Assembly (NCBI GenBank): GCA_002437665.1
Contig: DJQW01000001.1
Location: forward strand, 382,102-446,101
Direction of reading: 5' to 3'
Origin: Alphaproteobacteria bacterium UBA6376
GTDB taxonomy: Bacteria > Pseudomonadota > Alphaproteobacteria > Rs-D84
Length of the DNA: 64,000 bases
The notes under the pieces are model-generated. The model saw nothing but the letters and a program-made list of their open reading frames with translations. It was not told the origin of the DNA and did no database searches. This document shows positions 8,775 through 18,020 of this stretch, one piece after another. The translations under genes were made by a program, and so were the position numbers. Each line of letters opens with the position of its first letter. Position 1 is the stretch's first letter.

Positions 8775-11700
8775 TTAACCTATTTCTTTCATTATTCTGT
8801 CGGTTTCAAGCAAGACGGCTAGGATATTCTCATAATGAATTACTTCATCTGGGGTCAACACACGTCCCTTGCGATCTTTCAGGTACTTTTGTGCAGGCTG
8901 ATAACCACCAATATAGAATTCCCATGCCGTCTGCGGCACATTGTCAAAATACTGGGTGCCATTGATATAAACGCGACCATTGTCATACGTCGGTTTATCA
9001 ACGACACAATCACCCCCCATTGGGAATGTGACATTTGATTGTGGAATATCAGTCATTAAATGCAAGTTGCGTAATTGTTCCCCATATTTACGATAATGTT
9101 CAAATTTATCTTTGTTTTCTGGGTATGGTATACGTGGAAAATCAATTTTCAGAAATTCACGATATTTTTCACGATATGATGGGCTGTGCAAAACACCATA
9201 AATATAATCAAAGATTGATTCTGGTGTTGTTTGTCCAACCTTGCATTCTATTTCATGTACGATTTGTGGGTTCAAATTTGGTGTTTTATCGTCATTGGTG
9301 TATAAGTAAAGCGGAAATACATAATCGCCACCTTGCATACCAGAACAAGACCATAATCTAAAATCACTTATAATATTTGTGATAAAGATCGGGGCAGTAT
9401 CGTTTATAAAGCCGCGTTTAGCAACCAATACTATATTAGTTTTATTTAATATATGATTCATGGCCCTGGCCCTGGCCATACATTGGAATCCCTTACTGTT
9501 ACCTGTATAATATGTGTATCTTGTATCAAACACACGATACGCATAAGGGACAATAAGTTCTTCATCTATACCAGTTTGTTTCAAATCATTTTGTGCACCA
9601 ACAACTGTCCAATCTCGAGCATCCTTACCTAGATTATACTTTTGTCGTGCAGTTTCCGGTTCCAAAGAAGCAAAATCTTGTATTACGCGTTTTACATCTT
9701 GTGCAGATTTTTGGATCGCTAAATCATCCCTTGCCGTCACTATACCAACACTATTTAACGGACATAAATCTGGCAATGAAAATCCCTTTTCATACGTCTT
9801 TTGCATTGACGTATCTTTTGGTACAAAAAAGTAATTTGGTTCGGCTGGGGTTAAACTTGAGAAGCCCGTTTGTAGCAAAGAGTTGTTTTGTAAAAAATCG
9901 TATTTATACTCTCTATCGCCCCATAAATCTCTGTAATATAGTTCGCATTTTTTATGAACAGAATCTTTGTTTTTAACAAAAAAGCTTATGCTTGTACCAA
10001 CCTGAATATCAAAGACATTTTCGTCTTTTTTGCAATCTATTGGTGTGCTTTCTTTAGGTTTAGAACGACCATGTAAATTTATAATATAACACTTATCAAA
10101 CGTATTTAATAAATGCCAGCGCATCCCCCTAAATGTAGGATTGTCTAAAAATCCATTGTTCGTTATAAAAGCAATAACGCCTTTCTTGTTTTTTTCTATA
10201 AAATGCTCTGCCAATCTTATAAATTTTACATAATCGTCATTTATCCATTTTGGGTTACGTTCTTTTAATCTAACTTTTCCACCAGGTTCTTTTTTGTATG
10301 CTTCCATTAAATTCATTATGTAGTCGTTTTTGTTAATAGATGAAGCATTGTATGGTGGATTGCCAAACACACACATAACTGGGACATTTTGTTTGATGTT
10401 ATTTGCCTCTTTTGCCTCGTCCGACAACCATTGCGCCGCCCACAGTGTTTGAGTGTCTGGGTCGGCTTCTTCCAATGAATTGGTTAAATAAACCCCAACG
10501 CGATTATTGCTGTTTAATATAGCGGAGTTGCGTCCGATGGTAGCCAAATCACTATCAAATAAGCTATCTTGACGGAATATCTTGTCGTTTATACGCGCGT
10601 TGTCTTGAATATAACCCGTTTCACGCAATACCAGATCTAATTTCAAATGTGCCATGGTATAACTGGACATCATGATTTCAAACCCGTGCATACGTGGCAA
10701 CAAATCGTTTTCAACGTAATTCGGCCAAATGCCAGCATTATTCTTGAACTTATCATAAATATAGTTCACTGCGGTTGCTAAAAATGTTCCTGTGCCGGTT
10801 GCAGGGTCAAGTAATTGAACACGATGGTACTCTTTGTCTTCTGCTTTTGCGTGTCCTTGTAAATGGACTTTTTTTATGATTTTTGACTTGTCCGCCAATC
10901 CATTTGGTAATTCAAAATCCGTTTTCAATATGTCGTCCATCGCACGGACTATGTAATCAACAACCGGTTGTGGGGTATAATAAACACCACGCATTTTACG
11001 CAACGTCTTGTCATATTTGCTTAAAAACGTTTCATAGAAATGAACTATAGGATCGGCTGTCTTGGTTTTACGTCCAAAATCTTTCAAAATATCTGCAACA
11101 TCAGTATAACTAAAAATGCTTGCCAAACTGTCAACAGACCACACAATACGCTCATCAATATCATTTCCAGCAATATAATCAAACATTTTACGCAAAAACG
11201 GCACCGTCTTAGGTATCAGGGTGGCGGCTTCCTGGCGGGTGAAATCATGCATAGTTTTGTCGTGCAAACGTGCAACAAACATACCGTACGCAATCGTTTG
11301 TGCATAAATGTCTGCAAATTCTTGTTCTGTCATTGTGCGAATAAGAATCTTTCGGAATGATTCCAGCTGTTCATATAATGATTGGTTTTCTGATTGATCC
11401 TTTAATGCGCCTTTTATCACGTCTGCAATCAAACGTGCTTTACCGGCCATCAATTCGGCCAATTTCAATGGTGATTTTATAGTTGCGGTTTTGATGACAT
11501 AAAAATCTTTTATCAAATCAACCAATGTTTGATACCGTTCTGGTAACGGTGTAATTGTTTTGCCATCAAATTCAGCTATGCGCACTCTGGCGGTTTCTTT
11601 GCCTTCTTGATAAAATCTGAATTCCAAATAATCTGTATATATCAAATTTGGCAATGCATCCAAATAACGACTTTTTTGTTCTATCTCCCTGTCTGACAAA

Positions 11701-11939
11701 TTATCTAACCGATTAATTCCGATATCTTTTGCCTCTATAAAACCCAACACCGCATCACTGCGTCGGACCATAAAATCAGGCGCGCCAAACGTTCCACGCG
11801 CCGGTTCATTTATTGCGACTATCCCCGTTTCAATAGATTCAAGCAATCGTTTCAGGGCGGGACGATAAGAATGTTCTTTTGCGACCCCTGTTTTGAATTC
11901 TTTATCTATATCAACCAAATATTCACAAGCACCATACAT
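8775..11939 (-). CDS. Type ISP-like restriction-modification enzyme (nuclease, methyltransferase and specificity in one chain)
   Basis: A 1054-residue protein. Residues 1-150 resemble a PD-(D/E)xK nuclease (GAPDFMVRR then LGFIEAKDI). A helical linker follows. The N6-adenine methyltransferase core has motif I LLDPATGTGTF (about residue 378) and motif IV VFGNPPYNASS (about 525). The last 400 residues match the type ISP specificity region. The chain lacks the helicase block of the long LlaGI-type ISP enzymes, so it may behave more like type IIG. It should methylate host sites and cut unmodified DNA. The ATG has AAGGA at ideal spacing. An invertible promoter segment lies directly upstream, so expression is probably phase variable. 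Confidence 0.85.
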   Translation of the reverse strand: MYGACEYLVDIDKEFKTGVAKEHSYRPALKRLLESIETGIVAINEPARGTFGAPDFMVRRSDAVLGFIEAKDIGINRLDNLSDREIEQKSRYLDALPNLIYTDYLEFRFYQEGKETARVRIAEFDGKTITPLPERYQTLVDLIKDFYVIKTATIKSPLKLAELMAGKARLIADVIKGALKDQSENQSLYEQLESFRKILIRTMTEQEFADIYAQTIAYGMFVARLHDKTMHDFTRQEAATLIPKTVPFLRKMFDYIAGNDIDERIVWSVDSLASIFSYTDVADILKDFGRKTKTADPIVHFYETFLSKYDKTLRKMRGVYYTPQPVVDYIVRAMDDILKTDFELPNGLADKSKIIKKVHLQGHAKAEDKEYHRVQLLDPATGTGTFLATAVNYIYDKFKNNAGIWPNYVENDLLPRMHGFEIMMSSYTMAHLKLDLVLRETGYIQDNARINDKIFRQDSLFDSDLATIGRNSAILNSNNRVGVYLTNSLEEADPDTQTLWAAQWLSDEAKEANNIKQNVPVMCVFGNPPYNASSINKNDYIMNLMEAYKKEPGGKVRLKERNPKWINDDYVKFIRLAEHFIEKNKKGVIAFITNNGFLDNPTFRGMRWHLLNTFDKCYIINLHGRSKPKESTPIDCKKDENVFDIQVGTSISFFVKNKDSVHKKCELYYRDLWGDREYKYDFLQNNSLLQTGFSSLTPAEPNYFFVPKDTSMQKTYEKGFSLPDLCPLNSVGIVTARDDLAIQKSAQDVKRVIQDFASLEPETARQKYNLGKDARDWTVVGAQNDLKQTGIDEELIVPYAYRVFDTRYTYYTGNSKGFQCMARARAMNHILNKTNIVLVAKRGFINDTAPIFITNIISDFRLWSCSGMQGGDYVFPLYLYTNDDKTPNLNPQIVHEIECKVGQTTPESIFDYIYGVLHSPSYREKYREFLKIDFPRIPYPENKDKFEHYRKYGEQLRNLHLMTDIPQSNVTFPMGGDCVVDKPTYDNGRVYINGTQYFDNVPQTAWEFYIGGYQPAQKYLKDRKGRVLTPDEVIHYENILAVLLETDRIMKEIG

Positions 11940-11973
11940 GAGCCAATCCTTGATGGCCCAATCTGTTTTCTTT

Positions 11974-11996
11974 ATACAGGCAATCTAAGGACCATC
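11974..11996 (+). repeat. Left arm of 23-bp inverted repeat (candidate inversion site)
   Basis: The 23 bases are an exact reverse complement of 12078-12100. They begin 35 bases upstream of the ISP-like start codon and would form part of its 5' leader. Confidence 0.85.
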
Positions 11997-12077
11997 TTTT
12001 TGCCATAACCATCATTTACATGCTGATTCTACCAGATTTTAACCCGTTTTGCAATAAAGGCATACTCTGGACATTCT
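11997..12077. promoter_or_regulatory. Candidate invertible promoter segment, ON orientation
   Basis: This 81-bp spacer lies between perfect inverted repeats beside an Mpi-family invertase gene. On the minus strand it holds -35 TTGCAA (12049-12054) and -10 TAGAAT (12026-12031) with a 17-base spacer, directed at the ISP-like gene. Inversion would turn this promoter toward the 3' end of the invertase gene and disconnect the restriction-modification gene. Confidence 0.75.
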
Positions 12078-12100
12078 GATGGTCCTTAGATTGCCTGTAT
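12078..12100 (-). repeat. Right arm of 23-bp inverted repeat (candidate inversion site)
   Basis: Exact inverse of 11974-11996. It contains the last codons and TAA stop (12086-12088) of the invertase gene. Because both arms carry the same sequence, inversion would leave that coding end unchanged. Confidence 0.85.
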
Positions 12101-12679
12101 GTATCGTCCCAATGTTCTCGGACTAACATTTAGTGCCATTGCCACGCGTCTTTTTGATATCCCCATTGCCAACATTTGTTTTGCTAATTTACTCTTGCCG
12201 TCCATTTTATGATGCTTGTTTTTGCTTCCCGTCTGTCGTCCAAGTTGCATGCCCGCCAGTTTTCTACGTTGCAATGCTTCTTTGGTCCTTTGCGCAATCA
12301 TGTCACGTTCTATCTCTGCGGCCATACCGAATGCAAAGGCCAGTACCTTACTTTGAATTGATTCATTCAAGGTATACCCATCCTTTACACTGTAAACCTG
12401 CACTCCACGCTTTAATAGAAATTCTAATATGCGAAACAGCATGAACAGGCGTCGCCCGAAACGTGACAATTCAGAAATGATTACGATGTCCCCAGGGTGG
12501 ATATTTTGCATCAAAATACCAAGCGCACGCTTTTCTGGTTCACGCGTGCCGGATATGCCAGAATCTTCTATATATTTATCTATCCGCAACCCAAGCGCCC
12601 CCGCCTTGGATTCAATACCCAGTTTTTGATTCGCACAATCTTGTTTATCCGTTGAAACCCGTATATAGCCATATATCAC
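12086..12679 (-). CDS. Mpi-family serine DNA invertase
   Basis: A 197-residue small serine recombinase. The catalytic domain starts YIRVSTDKQDC (nucleophile Ser in RVS) and continues through SGTREPEKRALG and ELSRFGRRLFM to the long E helix (AFAFGMAAEIERDMIAQRTKEAL). A C-terminal helix-turn-helix follows (GISKRRVAMALNVSPRTLGRYI). Pattern and length match the Mpi master invertases that flip promoters in Bacteroides, rather than large integrases. The start is GTG with AAAGGAG six bases upstream. The gene ends inside one inverted repeat of the adjacent invertible segment, which is its obvious substrate. It could also act elsewhere in the genome. Confidence 0.88.
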   Translation of the reverse strand: MIYGYIRVSTDKQDCANQKLGIESKAGALGLRIDKYIEDSGISGTREPEKRALGILMQNIHPGDIVIISELSRFGRRLFMLFRILEFLLKRGVQVYSVKDGYTLNESIQSKVLAFAFGMAAEIERDMIAQRTKEALQRRKLAGMQLGRQTGSKNKHHKMDGKSKLAKQMLAMGISKRRVAMALNVSPRTLGRYIQAI

Positions 12680-12845
12680 AATAAACTCCTTTGGTTCGTT
12701 GTTCTATATGTCGTAGATTTCAGTTTATTCAAGTAAATAAAGATGGTTTAAGAGTGTTCAGTAACAATACTTTTTTTATCCATCGGCACTTGAAAATAGT
12801 GGACTTTTTACCTAGTTAATATAAAACATACAAGGATTTAGAAAC
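12680..12845. other. Divergent intergenic region, invertase / reverse transcriptase
   Basis: This 166-bp AT-rich stretch must hold promoters for both divergent genes. I see no near-consensus pair. Other defence reverse transcriptases use a structured RNA next to the gene; this spacer and the one after the gene are the places to look for one. Confidence 0.4.
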
Positions 12846-14309
12846 ATGAAAACAGTTTTAGATTTAAATGCAGAAAAGGCAAAAAATTTTTTTCTGGCAG
12901 GGGAAAATTATTTTACGGGGGATTTGCCTCCATATTTTAAGTTTAATGATGTTTTACAAAAGGCAACTGCGATTTTGCAAAACAATGAGTTTAAGCAAAT
13001 ATATCACAGAAAACCCAATGATGTTCCAGACATCAATTATGATATAATAATCAATAAAAATGGGGAATACGATTGGCGTAAATTGACGATAATAAACCCC
13101 ATATTGTATGTAAACCTTGTAAATTGTATATGCAATGCCGATGCATGGGAAAAAATATGTAATAGGTTTAAAGAATTTAGATCAGACAATCGTATTGTGT
13201 GTTCAAGTATACCGGTTGTAAAAGGTATGCGTAGACATCAAAGAGCGCAACAGATTTCAAATTGGTTGACAGAATTTGAACAAGATTCTGTGAAACAATC
13301 GTTAATTTTCTCTCATATGGTATGTACGGATATAGTAAATTGTTATTCATCTATATATACTCATTCTATAGCTTGGGCGCTACATGGAGAAGACGTAGCA
13401 AAAAACAATAAAACAGATATGTCTTTCTTAGGAAATATTATAGATGTCGGTATAAGAGACCTTTCATATAATCAAACTAATGGGATTCCACAAGGTTCGG
13501 TATTGATGGATTTTATTGCAGAAATTATATTAGGCTATATAGATACCTTAATAGCAGAAAAATTAAAGCGAGAGAACATAAAAGATTACAAAATATTAAG
13601 ATATAGAGATGATTATAGAATATTTACAAATAATCCAAAAGACAGTGAAATAATATTAAAAACTATAAATGATGTTTGTCAGCATATAGGTCTAAGATTA
13701 AACACACAAAAAACATTCGCCACAGATAAAGTTATTTCAAAAGCGATAAAAAAAGATCGGTTTGATATACCCATAAGTTTCGTGCAACCAAATTATAAAA
13801 TATTTTTACAATTGTATAAAATGTCTGAAGAACAGCAGAATTCAGGAGCATTACAAAGTACGTTATCGGCATTAAATAAAAAAATAAAGATAACAAAAAA
13901 AGATAAATCAGAACTATTGATAAGTATAATTACAGACATCGCATATAATGTCCCAAAAGTTATACCACAAGCATTTACAACTATTAGCCATATTTTAAGA
14001 AAAGAACCCAGAGAAATGCAGTTGGAATACATTACAAAAATCAAGAACAAGTTCTCTAGAAAAGCCTATACAAGTTTTGTTCATATATGGTTGCAAAGAT
14101 TGAGTATAAATATTGATTATCAGATTGAATACGAACCAGATATTTGCAAGTTTGTTAAAGATAAATCTATCGAATTGTGGAATTTTAGTTGGTTAAAAAA
14201 AGAATTTTTAGACCAATTAAAACCATATGACATAGTAAATGCATATTTGCTTAGACGTGCAAAATTACCAATTGAAAGCAAAGAAACGAATATTTTTGAA
14301 TACAATTAG
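12846..14309 (+). CDS. Defence-type reverse transcriptase (DRT/UG class, subtype not resolved)
   Basis: A 487-residue protein with a reverse transcriptase domain between about residues 100 and 320. Visible signatures: MVCTDIVNCYSSIYTHS (motif A with catalytic Asp), NGIPQGSVLMDFIAE (motif B, PQGS) and ILRYRDDYRIF (motif C, the Y-x-DD box). The last 170 residues look helical and match no intron maturase X or endonuclease domain, so it is not a group II intron protein; no retron msr-msd is evident either. Stand-alone chromosomal RTs of this kind in defence islands belong to the DRT systems that block phage. The gene is very AT-rich. An upstream ATG with AAGGA fits. Confidence 0.82.
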   Translation: MKTVLDLNAEKAKNFFLAGENYFTGDLPPYFKFNDVLQKATAILQNNEFKQIYHRKPNDVPDINYDIIINKNGEYDWRKLTIINPILYVNLVNCICNADAWEKICNRFKEFRSDNRIVCSSIPVVKGMRRHQRAQQISNWLTEFEQDSVKQSLIFSHMVCTDIVNCYSSIYTHSIAWALHGEDVAKNNKTDMSFLGNIIDVGIRDLSYNQTNGIPQGSVLMDFIAEIILGYIDTLIAEKLKRENIKDYKILRYRDDYRIFTNNPKDSEIILKTINDVCQHIGLRLNTQKTFATDKVISKAIKKDRFDIPISFVQPNYKIFLQLYKMSEEQQNSGALQSTLSALNKKIKITKKDKSELLISIITDIAYNVPKVIPQAFTTISHILRKEPREMQLEYITKIKNKFSRKAYTSFVHIWLQRLSINIDYQIEYEPDICKFVKDKSIELWNFSWLKKEFLDQLKPYDIVNAYLLRRAKLPIESKETNIFEYN

Positions 14310-14608
14310 GTTTATTTTTACTCTATTTAGGAATATTTTGTTTGGTCGCCCACGAACATTATCCCGAACCATTTGCATAAAAAGGCAAAGCGTGCCTGAT
14401 ATGTTGTTGCGCGAACTTGTTTTGCTTGTTTCAGCTGATAGACAGCATTTCTTTATAAATTGATTAACGACCGATGAAAATTTGGTAAGCCCAGAATGAC
14501 TATGTTACTTCAATTAAGTGCTATCCGCACATCCTTCCATCAGGAACTACCCCTGTCTTAATGCCCTGAAACATTTACAGTTAACAAAAACGTCTAATGC
14601 AGAAATTG
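14310..14608. other. Non-coding stretch after the reverse transcriptase gene
   Basis: About 300 bp with no supported gene. Its composition is less AT-rich than the RT gene, notably at 14490-14570, so it may encode an RNA, but I find no strong single hairpin. Confidence 0.35.
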
Positions 14609-15317
14609 TCAAATGAGATTTACTCCCGTCAAAAATGTATCATTTTGTTGTTTCAGATACTCTTTATTAACCTTGTACTGCTCTGGAAATTGCTGAAACT
14701 CTCTTTTCATTCGCTCTACCCCTGCCGAGCAAAGATACGCCGGAGTATTGCGCCCCTTTTTGTTCAAAGGTGGAATAGACGGATTAAACAGAGCCTCTTG
14801 AACATTAACATTGAACAATTCTTAACCACATCATTTGTTAGCTGGATAAAGTAAGGAATACGAACCACTTTGTAGCCAAGCTTCATATATAATTTAGTAT
14901 TTTTTTCATCCCTTAAAATGATATCAGGGTTTGTGTAATGGTGTATCCCATCAAACTCAACAATTAACTTTAATGTCTCACTTCGATAATCGGGCCGCTT
15001 CATGTATTTGTTTCTGCCTACATTTCCCAATGATTTATCATGAATCCAATCTTGCACATCAGGAAATATGATAGCCAAATACTCTTCAAACCAGTTCTGT
15101 GCAACCCGGTGTCTGCATCAAAACCCGCAACCTGTTTTTCATTAAGTTTTAGATTAAAAGCATAAGACAAAACGCATTCCCCAATATCGCCAAGCATTCT
15201 GCCATCAACAGCAAAAGTTTTATGGACTTTTTCATGCATGCCCACTGTAGTGGCATGAAGTTTCAGATACTCTCCTAATATAAAATTGGCTTGCTCTTCT
15301 GTTACCGTTAAGCTCAT
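14609..15317 (-). pseudogene. Broken PD-(D/E)xK (DUF559/Vsr-like) endonuclease gene with fused N-terminal fragment
   Basis: Three overlapping minus-strand frames form one decayed locus. The first (15317 to about 15110) begins MSLTVTEEQANFILGEYL and carries DGRMLGDIGE, as in DUF6998-like regions, with a GAG-rich start site. The second (to about 14830) reads PDYRSETLKLIVEFDGIHHY and LGYKVVRIPYF, the core of a Vsr/DUF559-like nuclease. The third (to 14609) continues as NPSIPPLNKKGRNTPAYLC to a natural end. Joining the pieces needs two frame changes, near 15100 and 14820. A deletion fusing two genes plus a later frameshift is the simplest reading. Confidence 0.6.
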
Positions 15318-15529
15318 TTTATCACATCTTTTTCAAACTACTGTAACACGCCTCCCAGCATCATACAGAGAAAGAAACACCAGCACAAACAAAAACACCA
15401 AATTTGTTAAACACACTTTACAAAAGTGTTATTTTTGACAATTATGAAAAATAAAATAACATAATGGCCGAATTGACTTTCTACCCCGAAATTGCTACCA
15501 TTATCCGATGATAATAATGGGGCAAAAAC
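15318..15529. promoter_or_regulatory. hsdR promoter region
   Basis: On the plus strand, -35 TTGACA (15435-15440) and -10 TAACAT (15457-15462) are 16 bases apart, about 70 bases before hsdR. The palindrome ACACTTT-ACA-AAAGTGT (15413-15429) sits just upstream. Confidence 0.6.
15417..15430 (+). promoter_or_regulatory. Candidate shared operator TTTACAAAAGTGTT, copy B
   Basis: Identical to the box at the DUF4143 promoter and placed five bases before the hsdR -35. In both cases a TTGAC-type -35 follows the box or overlaps its end. Confidence 0.5.
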
Positions 15530-18016
15530 ATGACGTTTGATAAATTACGTGATGACAACGAGGCATATGCTCGTTTAAAAATAAATCAGAAGTTGATTGA
15601 CGCGGGCTGGTTTTTAACAGATGCCCATGAACATAAACGCAATGTGAATGTTGAGCAACGGGTTGATTCTGGCTTTGCTGACTATGAAATGTTAGATTCA
15701 AACGGCTTTCCTTTGTGTGTTATTGAAGCCAAAAAACCATCAATCAACCCATTAAGTGCAAAAGAACAAGCACGCAGATATGCAACAGAACACGGTATTC
15801 GCTTTGTTATTTTATCAAACGGTGAAATTTATTATCTGTGGGACATAAAAACGGGTAATCCACAAATCATAACCCAAATACCAACCCAAGAATCTTTGGA
15901 AATGCGCTTTGGTTTTGACCCAAGCACCAAAGATATAATGAAAGAAAACATTATTCCGGAATATGTTGCATTACAAAAGAATCCGCGCTTGTTGGATGTG
16001 CCTGAATATCAAAACCCAAAGACTCGTGGCGCTTATTGTTGGAATAATGGTTTACGAATATTGCGTGATTATCAGCTTGGTGCCGTTCATGCAGTGCAGC
16101 AAGCTATTGCAGATGGTAAAGATAGATTCTTGATTGAAATGGCGACTGGATTGGGCAAAACATTGACGGCTGGTGCAATAATTCAAATGTTATTACGCAC
16201 CGGACACGCGCATAGGGTTTTATTCCTTGTTGACCGTATTGAATTGGAACAGCAAGCGTGGAAAAACTTTAATGATTATCTGTGTGATTTTGTAACCGTA
16301 ATTTATAAAGAAAATACAAAAGATTGGCATAAAGCGGATATTGTTGTTTCAACCATCCAAACATTGATGGCCAGTGATAAATACAAACATTTTTCACCAA
16401 CTGATTTTGATTTTATCATATCAGACGAAGCGCACCGTTCAATAGGTGGTAACAGCCGCGCAGTATTTGAATATTTTATCGGTTACAAATTGGGATTAAC
16501 TGCGACACCACGTGATTACATCAAAAATGTGGATATTGATAAAATCAAGGTTAATGACCCAAAAGCACTTGAACGCAGATTGTTATTGGATACATATAAA
16601 ACATTTGGTTGTGAAAGCGGTGAACCAACATACAAATATACAATGATTGACGGTATTAAAAATGGTTATCTGGTTGCCCCAATGGCTATTGATGCGCGCA
16701 CAGATATAACCACAGAAATGTTATCCGAAAAAGGTTATCACGCGATTGGTGTTGACGATAATGGCGAGGATGCAGAAGCCGATGTTGTTGTGAAAGATTT
16801 TGAAAAACGCTTTTTCAATGACAATATAAACGCGGTATTTTGCAAAGCGTTCTTGGAAAACGCAGAACGCGACCCAATCAGTGGCGAAATTGGTAAAACA
16901 TTGGTATTTTGCGTTAGTCAATCACACGCTGCAAAGATTACCCAGATGTTGAATGAATTGGCTATGCAGGCATTCCCAGGCAAATATAATAGTGATTTTG
17001 CAGTCCAGGTTACCAGCAATGTTCAAAATGCACAGCAAATGACAAATCAGTTTATGACGGATAATAATAATCTGGGCGGTAAATCAACATTTTTGGAAGG
17101 TTATGATACATCAAAAACGCGTGTATGTGTAACCGTTGGAATGATGACGACTGGTTATGATTGCAGCGATTTATTAAACATCGTATTTATGCGTCCGGTA
17201 TTTTCACCAACTGATTTTGTGCAAATGAAGGGGCGCGGAACCCGTAAATATACATTCAAGTATGTTGACGCAGATAAGAATGAAACCAGAAAAGACAAAG
17301 AAAGATTCAAGATGTTTGACTTCTTTGGCAACTGCGAATATTTTGAAGAAAAGTTTGATTACGGTCAGCAATTAAAATTACCTGCATTAACAAAAGGCGC
17401 TTTGGCAGGGCCAGGACAACAACGCACATTTACAACCTTAACATCCGAAGAGATAACGAAACTGATTCAAATGGAAACGCTTAATATCCCAGACAACGGA
17501 ATGCGTATAGACCGCGAATTCTGGGGCAATTTCCAAAAGACAATCAGTGCTGATACAGATATTAAAAATGCGGTTGAAAACAGCGATTGGGATTATGCTG
17601 TATCATTGGTTAAAGACAGATACGAAAATAAACCTGAATTATATCCTAATCTGGAACGGATTAAAAAAGCGACAAAATTGGACCGCCGTTTGTCCTGGCG
17701 CGAAATATTGGAACATATATTCGGCTTGCTGCCCCGATTTAAGACACGCGATGAAATGTTAGAAGATGAATGCGATAAATACATATCTATTGTTAAACCT
17801 GACGCTGAAATTGTGCCGTCTGTTAAAAATTTCATAAAATTGTATGTCACAGACAACACATTTCGTGATATAATAGAAAAGCAGGAGTATCCGCGCCTTA
17901 ATGCTGAAATTCCTGGCTTTAGTATGCAGGATTTGAAAATGATGGGCAAAGACATCCGCGAAAATTTACCTGAATACATCAAAGAAAACATAGTATTGAA
18001 TAAATATATGGGGTAA
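15530..18016 (+). CDS. hsdR: Type I restriction enzyme, R subunit
   Basis: An 828-residue motor and nuclease subunit. The N-terminal nuclease has GFADYEML and LCVIEAKKP (PD-(D/E)xK type). The SF2 helicase follows with Walker A MATGLGKTLTAG (about residue 205), DEAH box ISDEAHRS, motif III GLTATPRDY and C-terminal motifs MTTGYDCSDLLNIVFM and KGRGTRKY. It translocates and cleaves DNA when HsdM/HsdS meets unmethylated sites. Length and pattern resemble the EcoEI/EcoR124 group. It is the first gene of an operon: hsdM-S begins five bases after its stop. Confidence 0.92.
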   Translation: MTFDKLRDDNEAYARLKINQKLIDAGWFLTDAHEHKRNVNVEQRVDSGFADYEMLDSNGFPLCVIEAKKPSINPLSAKEQARRYATEHGIRFVILSNGEIYYLWDIKTGNPQIITQIPTQESLEMRFGFDPSTKDIMKENIIPEYVALQKNPRLLDVPEYQNPKTRGAYCWNNGLRILRDYQLGAVHAVQQAIADGKDRFLIEMATGLGKTLTAGAIIQMLLRTGHAHRVLFLVDRIELEQQAWKNFNDYLCDFVTVIYKENTKDWHKADIVVSTIQTLMASDKYKHFSPTDFDFIISDEAHRSIGGNSRAVFEYFIGYKLGLTATPRDYIKNVDIDKIKVNDPKALERRLLLDTYKTFGCESGEPTYKYTMIDGIKNGYLVAPMAIDARTDITTEMLSEKGYHAIGVDDNGEDAEADVVVKDFEKRFFNDNINAVFCKAFLENAERDPISGEIGKTLVFCVSQSHAAKITQMLNELAMQAFPGKYNSDFAVQVTSNVQNAQQMTNQFMTDNNNLGGKSTFLEGYDTSKTRVCVTVGMMTTGYDCSDLLNIVFMRPVFSPTDFVQMKGRGTRKYTFKYVDADKNETRKDKERFKMFDFFGNCEYFEEKFDYGQQLKLPALTKGALAGPGQQRTFTTLTSEEITKLIQMETLNIPDNGMRIDREFWGNFQKTISADTDIKNAVENSDWDYAVSLVKDRYENKPELYPNLERIKKATKLDRRLSWREILEHIFGLLPRFKTRDEMLEDECDKYISIVKPDAEIVPSVKNFIKLYVTDNTFRDIIEKQEYPRLNAEIPGFSMQDLKMMGKDIRENLPEYIKENIVLNKYMG

Positions 18017-18020
18017 CGGT

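Noticed and set aside
11974..12100. The 23-bp inverted repeats as a transcription terminator or transposon ends
   Set aside because: An 81-base loop with no T-run is not a terminator, and the enclosed 81 bp hold no transposase; a promoter plus adjacent invertase explains them better.
12846..14309. Reverse transcriptase as a group II intron protein or retron
   Set aside because: No maturase or endonuclease domain, no intron domain V/VI and no recognisable msr-msd hairpins.
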